From positions 62,001-126,000 of the forward strand of contig CAJXSO010000002.1 in the NCBI GenBank assembly GCA_913061505.1: a stretch of DNA of 64,000 nucleotides. The letters are read 5' to 3'. The stretch's first letter is position 1; each line of letters opens with the position of its first letter. Shown one piece after another: positions 35,828-44,056 of this stretch. The position numbers were made by a program, and so were the translations under genes. The DNA comes from an uncultured Lutimaribacter sp. (GTDB taxonomy: Bacteria; Pseudomonadota; Alphaproteobacteria; Rhodobacterales; Rhodobacteraceae). Under the pieces are notes generated by a model. It was given only the letters and a program-made list of their open reading frames with translations, did not search any database and had not been told where the DNA came from.

Positions 35828-36771
35828 ACCTGCCCCCGCAGCCGTGGGTCGACCAAGGCATAGGCGATATCCACCAGAAAATTCACCACAACCACGGCAA
35901 AAACCAGCAGCATCACCACCGATTCCACCACAATCAAATCCCGTGCGCTGATCGCCTGAAACACCAGCCGCCCCAGCCCCGGCAGATAGAACACATTCTC
36001 AATAATGATCGCCCCCGCCATCAAAAAGGCAAATTGCAACCCGATGATTGTTAACACCGGTATCAGCGCATTGCGCAGCGCATGCCGCCACAGCGCCTGC
36101 CCGCGGCTCAAGCCTTTGGCGCGGGCGGTGCGCACATAATCTTCGTTCAAACTTTCCAACAAGGCCGAACGCATCACGCGTGCCAAAATCGAGGCCTGCG
36201 GCAAAGCCAGCGCAATGGCCGGCAATGTCAGGCTTTTCAAAGCAGGCCCTACCCCTGCCTCCCAGCCGGCAAAACCACCCGCATTGAACCAACGCAGCTG
36301 AATGGCAAAAACCAGCACCATCAGCATGGCAAACCAAAAATTCGGTATCGCCACCCCCAGCTGGGTCACACCCATCACGGCAATATCTGCGCCCCGGCCC
36401 CGCCGCGAGGCCGCCCAAATACCTGCAGGAAACGCAATCGCCGTTGATAATGTCAGCGCATAAACCGCCAGCGGCAGGCTGACTTTCAGCCGCTCTGCCA
36501 CCATCTCGGCCACCGGCGTGCGATAGGTGTAGGAAATGCCAAAATCCCCCACAACCATGCCAGACACCCAGGCCCAATAGCGCGCCAGCGGCCCCATATC
36601 CAGGCCCAACTCGGCGCGCAGCGCCGCCAGCGTATCCTCTTGCGCATTCAGCCCCAGCATATACAGCGCCGGATCGCCCGGCACGATTTCAAGGCACAGG
36701 AAAATCACCCCCGAGGCCACCACCAGCGTCAGCACCAGCGCCATAAGCCGTTTCAAGAAAAACTGCAGCAC
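35824..36771 (-). CDS. ABC transporter permease, DppB-like (GTG start)
   Basis: A 315-residue permease from a GTG start at 36771 (VLQFFLKRLMALVLTL, the usual DppB N-terminus). The frame is open 18 codons further to an ATG at 36825, but that stretch is the terminator/attenuator hairpin and poly-T tract, so the GTG is preferred; GGGGAGG lies upstream. The EAA loop is DYVRTARAKGLSRGQALWRHALRNALIPVLTIIG. It overlaps the DppC-like gene by 4 bp. Substrate class: peptides or related amides, by family only. Confidence 0.9.
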   Translation of the reverse strand: MLQFFLKRLMALVLTLVVASGVIFLCLEIVPGDPALYMLGLNAQEDTLAALRAELGLDMGPLARYWAWVSGMVVGDFGISYTYRTPVAEMVAERLKVSLPLAVYALTLSTAIAFPAGIWAASRRGRGADIAVMGVTQLGVAIPNFWFAMLMVLVFAIQLRWFNAGGFAGWEAGVGPALKSLTLPAIALALPQASILARVMRSALLESLNEDYVRTARAKGLSRGQALWRHALRNALIPVLTIIGLQFAFLMAGAIIIENVFYLPGLGRLVFQAISARDLIVVESVVMLLVFAVVVVNFLVDIAYALVDPRLRGQV

Positions 36772-36790
36772 TGCCCGCCTGCCTCCCCTT

Positions 36791-36818
36791 AAAAAAAGGG
36801 GAAGGGCCGCCCCTCCCC
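36791..36818 (-). terminator. Intrinsic terminator/attenuator between binding protein and permease genes
   Basis: On the minus strand GGGGAGGGG-CGG-CCCTTCCCC (9-bp stem with one G-T pair) followed by seven T. It lies inside the operon, 66 bp after the binding-protein stop codon, and would reduce permease expression relative to the binding protein. Confidence 0.7.
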
Positions 36819-36820
36819 CT

Positions 36821-36841
36821 TTCATCTTGCTGTAAATACTC
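36821..36841 (-). repeat. Dispersed motif GAGTATTT-N3-GCAAGATGAA, copy 2
   Basis: On the minus strand GAGTATTT-ACA-GCAAGATGAA, immediately before the intra-operon terminator hairpin. The other copies are at 15986-16006 and 21006-21026. Confidence 0.7.
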
Positions 36842-36883
36842 TCGCCGAAGGCGCCCGCCTGCCAGGCCAGGCGCCACCGCCGT

Positions 36884-38368
36884 TTAGTCTTTCCAATAAA
36901 CCGCAGTCAGATCTGTGGCCTGGGTTGGGGCATTGGCCCATAGCCCGTCAATTTTCGCATTGGCCACGCTTAGGGCGGCCAGCTGGAACAAATACCCGTT
37001 CACGTAATCATCTGCGATGATGGTCTGGGCGGTTTTCAACATGGCGCTGCGCGCGGCCGGGTCGGTTGTGTTGGTCAGATCGGCCATCAATGTCTGGAAT
37101 GCGGGGTTGTCATATTGGAAATAATACTCGGGCCGGGCATAGATATTGATATCTGCAGGCTCGGTATGGCTGACGATGGTCAGGCCATAATCCTTGCCGC
37201 GGAACACCTGCTCCAGCCATTGCGGCCATTCCAGATTGCTGATTTCCGCCTCGATCCCCACAGCGCGCAGCTGGGCTGCGATAATCTCGCCACCGCGGCG
37301 CGCATACGAGGGCGGGGGCAGCTTCAGCGTGGTTTTAAACCCATCCGGGAAACCGGCCTCGGCCAGCAGTTTTTTCGCCTGCTCCGGGTCATAGGCGCTT
37401 TGCGCGGTCAAATCCACGTAATCGGGGTTATGGGGGGCAAAATGCGTGCCGATGGGGGTGCCATAGCCGAACATCGCGCCATCGATAATGGCTTGGCGAT
37501 CGATGGCATGGGCCAATGCCTTGCGCACCATCAGGTTATCAAAGGGCGGCATTTTGTTGTTGGTCGATAAAATCGTTTCGCCCTCGGTCGAGCCTACCAA
37601 AACCTGAAACCGCGGATCGGCATCAAACTGGGGCAGGTTTTCGGGGGCTGGAAAGCCTGCAAAAGCATGCACATCTTCGGCCATCACCGCCGCAAAGGCC
37701 GCGGTGGGATCGCTGATGAATTTAAATGTTGCGCGCTCCAGCTTGGCCGGGGTGCCCCAATAGGCGGGGTTTTTCACCAGATCGATGCGATCGCCCTGCA
37801 CCCAATTGGCAAATTGAAACGCACCGGTGCCCACCGGATTGGTTTTGATCGTGTCGATGGATTCCGGCGCCACGATCACCGCGTCGCCCCATGCCATATT
37901 GAACAAAAACGCCCCATTGGGCGCGCCCAGCGTGACCTGCACCGTCAGCGGATCAATCACCGCCACATCGGTGATGCCCGCAAACAGGGCTTTTTGCGCG
38001 TTCTGGCTGTCTTCGGCGCGGGCGCGATCAAGGCTGAATTTCACGTCATCTGCGGTGAAATCGGTGCCATCGTGAAATTTAACGCCAGCGCGCAGCTTGA
38101 AGGTATAAACCGTGCCGTCGCCCGAGATATCCCAGCTTTCGGCCAGCCCCGGCACAACCGAGCCATCCGACATAAAGCGCGTCAGCCCTTCGAAGACATT
38201 CGAGTAAAGCACGCTGTCAATGGCGCCCGCGGCGGCGCTGGTTGGGTCAAGATGGGGCGGTTCTAGCTGCATACCCACTATGATATCGGTTTTGGCCTCA
38301 GCCATCCCCATCCCTGCCACAAGGGCTGCTGCCGCCAGCGCACCCTTTTTATACCATCCCGCAAACAT
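36884..38368 (-). CDS. Peptide-type ABC transporter substrate-binding protein
   Basis: A 494-residue periplasmic SBP_bac_5 (DppA/OppA-like) protein. It has a signal peptide (KKGALAAAALVAGMGMAEA, cleavage near AEAK) and no lipobox Cys. The mature start TDIIVGMQLEPPHLDPTSA and the KLRAGVKFHDGTDFTADDVKFSLDR block are family hallmarks. ATG 38368 has GGGAGAAGG upstream. It is the first ABC gene after the M20 peptidase and probably the most abundant product, given the hairpin behind it. Substrate is unknown; the neighbouring peptidase, ALDH and SDR suggest an amide-linked compound. Confidence 0.93.
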   Translation of the reverse strand: MFAGWYKKGALAAAALVAGMGMAEAKTDIIVGMQLEPPHLDPTSAAAGAIDSVLYSNVFEGLTRFMSDGSVVPGLAESWDISGDGTVYTFKLRAGVKFHDGTDFTADDVKFSLDRARAEDSQNAQKALFAGITDVAVIDPLTVQVTLGAPNGAFLFNMAWGDAVIVAPESIDTIKTNPVGTGAFQFANWVQGDRIDLVKNPAYWGTPAKLERATFKFISDPTAAFAAVMAEDVHAFAGFPAPENLPQFDADPRFQVLVGSTEGETILSTNNKMPPFDNLMVRKALAHAIDRQAIIDGAMFGYGTPIGTHFAPHNPDYVDLTAQSAYDPEQAKKLLAEAGFPDGFKTTLKLPPPSYARRGGEIIAAQLRAVGIEAEISNLEWPQWLEQVFRGKDYGLTIVSHTEPADINIYARPEYYFQYDNPAFQTLMADLTNTTDPAARSAMLKTAQTIIADDYVNGYLFQLAALSVANAKIDGLWANAPTQATDLTAVYWKD

Positions 38369-38437
38369 CGCCTTCTCCCTGCAATAACGGCCAGCCCAGC
38401 GGCTGCGCCCATGGGCAGTTTCCCCGTATTTGGCCCT

Positions 38438-39730
38438 TTAATCAAGCGCCTGCGCAGTGGGGCATAGCAACTTGTGCAGCGCAAGGGCCATCACCTTGGC
38501 GCTATCGACCATGTCATCAACGGCCACGTATTCATCGGGCTTGTGGGCAAGATCTAAAATTCCCGGCCCATAGGCGATACAATTGCTGAGCCGCCCGATG
38601 CGATCGATATGTTTTTGGTCATAGGTGCCGGGGCTGACCACATAGCGCGGATCGCGGCCCAAAACCTGCCCGATCGACTGCGCCACGGTTTGCACCACTG
38701 GCGCGCTTTTATCGGTCATCGTGGGCAAGACCCGCTGAATTTCGCGGATATCATAGCGGAAATCGGGGCGCTGTGATTGGACGGTTTGCAGCACTTGGTG
38801 GATCTCTTGCTGCACATCATCGATGTTTTCTTCGATCAAAAAGCGCCGGTCGATGACCATTTTGCAACTGTCAGGCACACAGGGGCTGGGCAGGCCAGTA
38901 TAATCTGCGGGTTGGGCAGGCTCGCCACCATGGATCGAGTTGATGTTCATCGTCGATTGCCGCGCCCCTTCGGGCACGACGGGCATGTCTGTGCGCTTTT
39001 CGGCCAAGGCGGGAAATAGGCTGCGCTCCATCTCGTGCATCACAGCGCCCATGTGGCGCACGGCACAATCGCCCAGAAACGGCATCGATCCATGGGCAAT
39101 TTCGCCATGGGTTTCAATTTCTGCCCACCATACGCCGCGGTGCCCAAGGCAAATTTGATCTTTGTTCAACGGCTCGGGGATGATCACATGCTGCACCCGG
39201 CTGGGGCTGAAAAAGCCTTTTTCCGCCAGATAGGCCACGCCCCCAAAACCGCCCGATTCCTCGTCGGCCGTGCCGCTAATTTCGATGGCACCCGCGAATT
39301 CGGGCGTGACGGCCAAAAATGCCTCGGCCGCGATAATGCTGGCGGCTAGGCCACCTTTCATGTCGCAAGTGCCACGGCCGTAGATTTTGCCGTCGATCAA
39401 GGCGCCACCAAAGGGGTCGGTCGTCCAGCCGCGGCCCACTTCGACCACATCGATATGGCTGTTGAAATGCACGCATTCGCCGGGGCGGTTGCCCTCGCGG
39501 CGGGCCACCACATTCCAGCGGGGGTAGGTATCGCTGTCGCCCGGGGCGCCATGGGCGCGCACCAGCTCGATCTGAAAGCCGCTTTTTTTCAGCCGCTTGG
39601 CCAGATATTCGCAAATCTCAAGATAGTTATCGCCTGGTGGGTTCAGCGTGGGAATGCGCACCAGATCTTGGGTGAGGGCAATCAGCGCATCGCGGCGATT
39701 TTCGATTTCGGCGATCAATTTGTCGGGCAT
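38438..39730 (-). CDS. ArgE/DapE-type M20 metallopeptidase
   Basis: A 430-residue M20 hydrolase (acetylornithine deacetylase / succinyl-diaminopimelate desuccinylase group). Metal ligands and catalytic residues are visible: His92 and Asp94 in HFNSHIDVV, the bridging Asp123 in CDMKGG, and the Glu pair near residue 157-158 in TADEESGG. The gene starts MPDKLIAEIENRRDALIALTQDLVRIPT; ATG 39730 chosen although the ribosome-binding site is poor, because upstream codons are not family-like. First gene of the minus-strand uptake cluster and divergent from the PAS-LuxR regulator. It likely deacylates or cleaves the imported substrate rather than serving arginine or lysine synthesis (inference from context). 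Confidence 0.9.
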   Translation of the reverse strand: MPDKLIAEIENRRDALIALTQDLVRIPTLNPPGDNYLEICEYLAKRLKKSGFQIELVRAHGAPGDSDTYPRWNVVARREGNRPGECVHFNSHIDVVEVGRGWTTDPFGGALIDGKIYGRGTCDMKGGLAASIIAAEAFLAVTPEFAGAIEISGTADEESGGFGGVAYLAEKGFFSPSRVQHVIIPEPLNKDQICLGHRGVWWAEIETHGEIAHGSMPFLGDCAVRHMGAVMHEMERSLFPALAEKRTDMPVVPEGARQSTMNINSIHGGEPAQPADYTGLPSPCVPDSCKMVIDRRFLIEENIDDVQQEIHQVLQTVQSQRPDFRYDIREIQRVLPTMTDKSAPVVQTVAQSIGQVLGRDPRYVVSPGTYDQKHIDRIGRLSNCIAYGPGILDLAHKPDEYVAVDDMVDSAKVMALALHKLLCPTAQALD

Positions 39731-39818
39731 CACGATACGGCGCCTCTTGCTCTTCGGGTGCAGGCGTATCATGCTGGCCCAATATTACGGCGCCAATACC
39801 GTATCAACACGGATCCCT

Positions 39819-40358
39819 ATGGAAGACCTTTATCGCATCGCATTCGAAGCCGCCCCCGTGGGGCTGGTGCTGACCGAAAACCGCGTGATCCGCGTGTGCA
39901 ACAGCACGTTTTGCGCGCTGACAGGGTATGAAGAGGCCGATTTGATCGGGCAAAGTTTTCGCCTGTTTTATTCGTCAGATGCCGAATTCGAACAGGTGCG
40001 CAATATTGGCCTAGAGGCGCTGCGCAAACAGGGCGCTTATTCAGACGAACGCCTGCTGCGCGTCGCCGATGGCAGCACCAAATGGTGCCGGTTTCGCGCC
40101 CGCAGCCTAACCCCCGAAGACCCGCTGGCGCGCATGGTGCTTAGCTTTGCCCCCAACGCACAAAACAGCGGCCCCAACCTGACACCGCGCGAACGCGACG
40201 TGCTAACATGGTTGGCGCGCGGGCTGACATCGAAAGAAATTGCGTTGAAACTGGGCCTGTCGCCCCGCACAATCGAGGATGTGCGCGCGCGGCTTTTGCG
40301 CAAATTCGAGGTGCCCAACGCCGCGCGCTTATTGGCAAAAATCAGCAAATCTGGCTGA
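39819..40358 (+). CDS. PAS domain plus LuxR-type helix-turn-helix regulator
   Basis: A 179-residue regulator. Residues 1-115 are a PAS domain (YRIAFEAAPVGLVLTENRVIRVCNSTFCALTGY). The C-terminal ~60 residues are a LuxR/GerE helix-turn-helix (LTPRERDVLTWLARGLTSKEIALKLGLSPRTIEDVRARLLRKF split across two helices). It has no receiver domain, so it probably senses a ligand or redox state through the PAS domain. It is divergent from the M20/ABC/ALDH/SDR operon with 88 bp between the starts, so control of that operon is likely (inference). Confidence 0.9.
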   Translation: MEDLYRIAFEAAPVGLVLTENRVIRVCNSTFCALTGYEEADLIGQSFRLFYSSDAEFEQVRNIGLEALRKQGAYSDERLLRVADGSTKWCRFRARSLTPEDPLARMVLSFAPNAQNSGPNLTPRERDVLTWLARGLTSKEIALKLGLSPRTIEDVRARLLRKFEVPNAARLLAKISKSG

Positions 40359-40368
40359 AACACCGCGC

Positions 40369-40563
40369 TTAGGCGCCGGGGGCCTCTTCTAATGCGCGGG
40401 CCTCGTCGATCAGCATGATCGGTATGCCATTGCGGATCGGGTAGGCCAGGCCTGCGGCTTTTGATACCAGCTCTTGGCGGGCGGCGTCATATTCAAGGCT
40501 GGCGCCGCTGCGGGGGCAGATCAGGGCCTCTAGCATGCGGCGGTCAAATTCTGCTGTGCTCAT
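40369..40563 (-). CDS. Trm112 family protein
   Basis: A 64-residue Trm112-like protein ([17 protein letters not shown]...[21 protein letters not shown]). Only one Cys remains (ICP), so the zinc site of the eukaryotic relatives is lost, as is common in bacterial members. These proteins are thought to act as partners or activators of methyltransferases. The start overlaps the stop of the Lon-N gene by 4 bp, and the gene ends the ybbN / Lon-N / Trm112 operon. Confidence 0.88.
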   Translation of the reverse strand: MSTAEFDRRMLEALICPRSGASLEYDAARQELVSKAAGLAYPIRNGIPIMLIDEARALEEAPGA

Positions 40564-41195
40564 TGCATCACCTCGTCGCTATCGCCGCCGCGCAGCGCAA
40601 ATTCCACCAAACCCATCAAGGTTTCACGCCGCGTCTGCAGGCAAGGCGCCTCGAGCAGGGCTTGTTTGTCTTCTGGGTCGAAATCCAGCAACATGGCAAG
40701 CGAATTGATCAACAATTCATCCTCTGCGGCGCGCAGCGTGTCCCAATCGGCCTGCAGGCCGCGGGCATTGAAATAGCGCGTCAGCAGGCGAAACAGCGCC
40801 TCGCGGTCAAAGGCTGTATCGTGGTCTTCGCCGCCGCGGTCGCGCTCGAAGCCCTGCCAAGAGACACTGCACCGCCGGTAGGGGGTAAAGCCCTGCACCT
40901 CGTTCACAATACGAAACCGCGAAATGCCACTAAGGGTCAGCATATACCGCCCGTCTTCGGTTTCGGAAAACTGCGTCACGCGGCCCGCGCAACCAATTTG
41001 ATAAAGGCCAGCCCCCTGCCCTTTGCTGGGCTGGACCATGCCAATCAGCCGCGCAGGCGTTTTCAACACATCATCCAGCATGGCCAGATAGCGCGGTTCA
41101 AATATATGCAGAGGCAGGCGCGAGCGCGGCAACAGCAGCGCCCCCGGCAACGGGAACACTGCAATCGTTTCAGGAAGATCAAAGGTTTTTGCCAT
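40560..41195 (-). CDS. Lon N-terminal (substrate-binding) domain protein
   Basis: A 211-residue stand-alone Lon N-domain protein. The start [43 protein letters not shown] is diagnostic, followed by the beta-barrel strand [13 protein letters not shown] and a helical C-terminal part. It lacks the AAA and protease domains, so it may deliver or recognise substrates. It lies between the thioredoxin-like co-chaperone and Trm112 in one operon, which fits a protein-quality-control role (inference). Confidence 0.92.
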   Translation of the reverse strand: MAKTFDLPETIAVFPLPGALLLPRSRLPLHIFEPRYLAMLDDVLKTPARLIGMVQPSKGQGAGLYQIGCAGRVTQFSETEDGRYMLTLSGISRFRIVNEVQGFTPYRRCSVSWQGFERDRGGEDHDTAFDREALFRLLTRYFNARGLQADWDTLRAAEDELLINSLAMLLDFDPEDKQALLEAPCLQTRRETLMGLVEFALRGGDSDEVMQ

Positions 41196-41222
41196 GCCCA
41201 GGAAACTAGCGTGCCAAACCCG

Positions 41223-42134
41223 TCAGGCAAATATCATCGAGCTAAGTTTGCGCCGCCCGTTCAACACAATCGGGTCATTGGGTTTGAGCGCATCGAAAAT
41301 GGTGAAAAGCTGGGTTTTCGCGGCCCCATCGTTCCATTCGCGGTCGCGGCGAAACAGCTCTAGCAGCGCGTCTACCGCCTCGGCGGTTTGGCCATTTGCG
41401 TTTAAGGCCAAGGCATAATCAAACCGGGCCTGGGCATTGCCCGGATCGGCCTGAACGGCCTGCTGCAGCTCGGCCAGGGGGCCGGCATTTTCGGCCTGCC
41501 GCGCCAGCTGAATTTGCGCGAATGCCGCCTCGAGCGGGGCCGATTTGGCAATTTCTGCGGGCGCGCCATTTAGCACCGCCTCGGCCTGGTCAACCTGGCC
41601 CATGGCGATATAGCAGCGCACCAAGCCACCATAGGCCACGGCATGGTTGGGATCTTCGCCCAAAATCGCGGAAAAAGTTTGCGCCGCGTCTTCGATTTCG
41701 CCGTTGCCCAGCATTTCTTCGGCCATCTCGGCCGCCTCATCCAGCCCGCCGCTGGCATCGCCGCCCGCAGCCTTGACCACACGTTCGACAAAGGCTTTTA
41801 CCTCGGATCCGGGCAAGGCGCCTTGAAACCCGTCGATCGGCTGGCCTTTGAAAAAGGCATAGACCGTGGGGATAGATTGCACGCGCATCTGGCCCGCGAT
41901 CATCTGGTTTTCATCTACGTTGACCTTGGCCATTTTCACCGCGCCACGGGCCTCGATCACGGCCTGCTCCAGCGCGGGGCCTAATGTTTTGCACGGGCCA
42001 CACCACGGGGCCCAGAAATCGACAATCACCGGCACTTCGTTCGAGGCCTCGACAACCTCGGCCATGAAATTTGCCTCAGAGACGTCTTTCACCAGATCTG
42101 TGGCGTCGGGCGTTTTTTGTCCCAGTTCAAGCAT
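41223..42134 (-). CDS. ybbN: Thioredoxin-domain co-chaperone YbbN (CnoX)
   Basis: A 303-residue YbbN/CnoX protein: an N-terminal thioredoxin domain with intact WCGPC active site (Cys45, Cys48) and a C-terminal tetratricopeptide-like region (about 125-300; AYGGLVRCYIAMGQVDQAEAVLNG). The family acts as a holdase and links to GroEL under oxidative stress. Two nearby ATGs are possible; I chose 42134 (MLELGQKTPDATDLV) because GAAAGGA is eight bases upstream, while it abuts the ATG at 42143. First gene of the operon with Lon-N and Trm112, 53 bp downstream of xthA. Confidence 0.92.
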   Translation of the reverse strand: MLELGQKTPDATDLVKDVSEANFMAEVVEASNEVPVIVDFWAPWCGPCKTLGPALEQAVIEARGAVKMAKVNVDENQMIAGQMRVQSIPTVYAFFKGQPIDGFQGALPGSEVKAFVERVVKAAGGDASGGLDEAAEMAEEMLGNGEIEDAAQTFSAILGEDPNHAVAYGGLVRCYIAMGQVDQAEAVLNGAPAEIAKSAPLEAAFAQIQLARQAENAGPLAELQQAVQADPGNAQARFDYALALNANGQTAEAVDALLELFRRDREWNDGAAKTQLFTIFDALKPNDPIVLNGRRKLSSMIFA

Positions 42135-42187
42135 TGCATGCATCCTTTCGCATCTTTGCCGTTATATGCGCGCTTTGCGCCTGAATT

Positions 42188-42976
42188 TCAAAGGTCGAAC
42201 GTGGCAAAAACCGGCGCGTGATCGCTGGGTTGCTCCCAACCCCGGGCCTCGCGCAGGATTTTGCTGGAATGGGCGGCACCGGCGATATCGGGCGTGGCCC
42301 ACACATGATCTAGCCGGCGGCCTTTGTCGGCGCTGTCCCAATCTTTGGCACGATACGACCACCACGAATAAAGCAAGCCTTGCGGAATATCGGCGCGGGT
42401 CACATCCACCCAAGCGCCGGCATCCTGGGTTTGGGCCAGATGTTCGATTTCCACGGGTGTGTGGCTGACAATTTTCAAAAGCTGTTTGTGGTTCCACACA
42501 TCATCTTCGCGCGGGGCGATGTTCAGATCGCCCACCAAAATGGCCTTTTCGGGGCGCTGCGCGTGAAACCAATCGCGCATTTCGGTCAGGTAATCCAGTT
42601 TCTGGCCAAATTTCTCGTTCACATCGCGGTCGGGCACATCGCCGCCGGCAGGCACATAAAAGTTATGCACGGTCACGCCATTTTCCAGCCGCCCGGCAAT
42701 ATGGCGGGCGTGGCCCAGCCCGGCAAAATCTTGGGCGGCGACCTCGGTTATTGGCATTTTCGACAAGATCGCCACGCCGTTATAGCCCTTTTGCCCCCGC
42801 GCAATCATATGGGTGTAGCCAAGCTCGGCGAATTGGGCATGCGGAATTTTTTCAACCGGGCTTTTGCATTCTTGCAGGCACAGCACATCTGGCGCCTGCT
42901 CGTGCATAAGCCGCTGCACCAGGCCCGCGCGCAGGCGCACAGAATTGATGTTCCACGTTGCCAAACGAAATGCCAT
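42188..42976 (-). CDS. xthA: Exodeoxyribonuclease III
   Basis: A 262-residue AP endonuclease/3' exonuclease of base-excision repair. The family residues are visible: WNINSVRLR with the catalytic Asn, QECK with the metal-binding Glu, VGDLNIAPREDD with the Asp/Asn pair and the C-terminal SDHAPV with the catalytic Asp-His. I chose ATG 42976 (MAFRLATWNINS); the frame extends 14 codons upstream without conservation. It sits between the response regulator and ybbN on the minus strand, with a terminator between it and the regulator. Confidence 0.95.
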   Translation of the reverse strand: MAFRLATWNINSVRLRAGLVQRLMHEQAPDVLCLQECKSPVEKIPHAQFAELGYTHMIARGQKGYNGVAILSKMPITEVAAQDFAGLGHARHIAGRLENGVTVHNFYVPAGGDVPDRDVNEKFGQKLDYLTEMRDWFHAQRPEKAILVGDLNIAPREDDVWNHKQLLKIVSHTPVEIEHLAQTQDAGAWVDVTRADIPQGLLYSWWSYRAKDWDSADKGRRLDHVWATPDIAGAAHSSKILREARGWEQPSDHAPVFATFDL

Positions 42977-43075
42977 GGCCTGCCCCCTATGATTGCCTGC
43001 CTGTAATTGCCTGCGCACCCTAAACCTTGCGGGCGGGCAGTTCCAGAACCCACGGCAGGCAAAAACCCAATGCGC

Positions 43076-43104
43076 AAAAAAAAGACCCGGGCAAAGCCCG
43101 GGTC
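43076..43104 (-). terminator. Intrinsic terminator of the OmpR-type regulator gene
   Basis: On the minus strand GACCCGGGC-TTT-GCCCGGGTC followed by eight T; perfect 9-bp stem, about 115 bp after the regulator stop codon. Confidence 0.9.
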
Positions 43105-43218
43105 AGTCCAACAGGGAGGTGCATGTCATAACCCGGACATGCGACGGGATGGGTTAAAAATAAACCGCAATTGCGGATGTCACTTTGATCTAACGCAAAT
43201 ACCGTGCCAAACGTGCGC

Positions 43219-43905
43219 TTAGGCCACCAGGCGATACCCACCGGATTCAGTGACCAGCAACCGTGCATTCGATGGATCGGGCTCGATCTTTTGACGTAGC
43301 CTGTAAATATGGGTTTCAAGGGTATGCGTGGTGACACCCGCGTTATAGCCCCATACCTCGTGCAGCAGCACATCGCGGGCCACCACACCTTCGGAGGCGC
43401 GGTAGAGAAACTTTAAAATATTGGTCTCTTTCTCGGTCAGGCGAATCTTACGCTCGTCTTCGGTGATCAACATTTTCATCGACGGGCGGAACGTATAGGG
43501 CCCCAGCTGGAAAATCGCATCTTCTGATTGTTCGTGCTGGCGCAGCTGGGCACGAATGCGGGCCAGCAGCACCGGAAATTTGAACGGTTTTGTGATGTAG
43601 TCATTGGCGCCAGCATCCAGCCCCAAAATCGTATCCGCGTCAGAATCATGGCCCGTCAACATCAGGATGGGCGATTTCACCCCCTGTTTGCGCATCAGGC
43701 GGCACAATTCGCGGCCATCGGTATCGGGCAGGCCGACATCCAGGATAACCAGATCATACAGGCCCTCTTTGGCACGTTTCATCGCATCTGCGCCATTGCC
43801 GGCCTCGAAAACATCGAATTCTTCGCTCATGACCAACTGCTCGCTCAGCGCTTCGCGCAGATCGTCATCGTCATCGACCAGCAAGATTTTTTTCAGCTGC
43901 GGCAT
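43219..43905 (-). CDS. OmpR/PhoB-type response regulator
   Basis: A 228-residue two-domain regulator. The receiver domain carries the acidic cluster DDDDD (residues 11-15), the phosphoacceptor Asp56 in LVILDVGLPDTDGRE and Lys at ITKPFKF. A winged-helix DNA-binding domain follows (KIRLTEKETNILKFLYRASEGVVARDVLLHEVWGY, THTLETHIYRLRQKIEP). No kinase gene is adjacent, so its partner lies elsewhere. An essential regulator of this type (CenR) exists in related genera; this may be it, but I cannot confirm that. It is divergent from ribA, and its 3' region carries a strong terminator. Confidence 0.92.
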   Translation of the reverse strand: MPQLKKILLVDDDDDLREALSEQLVMSEEFDVFEAGNGADAMKRAKEGLYDLVILDVGLPDTDGRELCRLMRKQGVKSPILMLTGHDSDADTILGLDAGANDYITKPFKFPVLLARIRAQLRQHEQSEDAIFQLGPYTFRPSMKMLITEDERKIRLTEKETNILKFLYRASEGVVARDVLLHEVWGYNAGVTTHTLETHIYRLRQKIEPDPSNARLLVTESGGYRLVA

Positions 43906-44056
43906 GTGGCCCTCCGTTTTCTTTCACCAGCAGATGCGCATTGGCCCCGTGCAGAACAAGATTTGCTGCAACTGTCTCACGCGGACGTGTTTGTGTCGCG
44001 GCAAATATTTCAAATCCTGCAAGAACGGGCTACATCTGTGCGCGAAAGGACCACAG

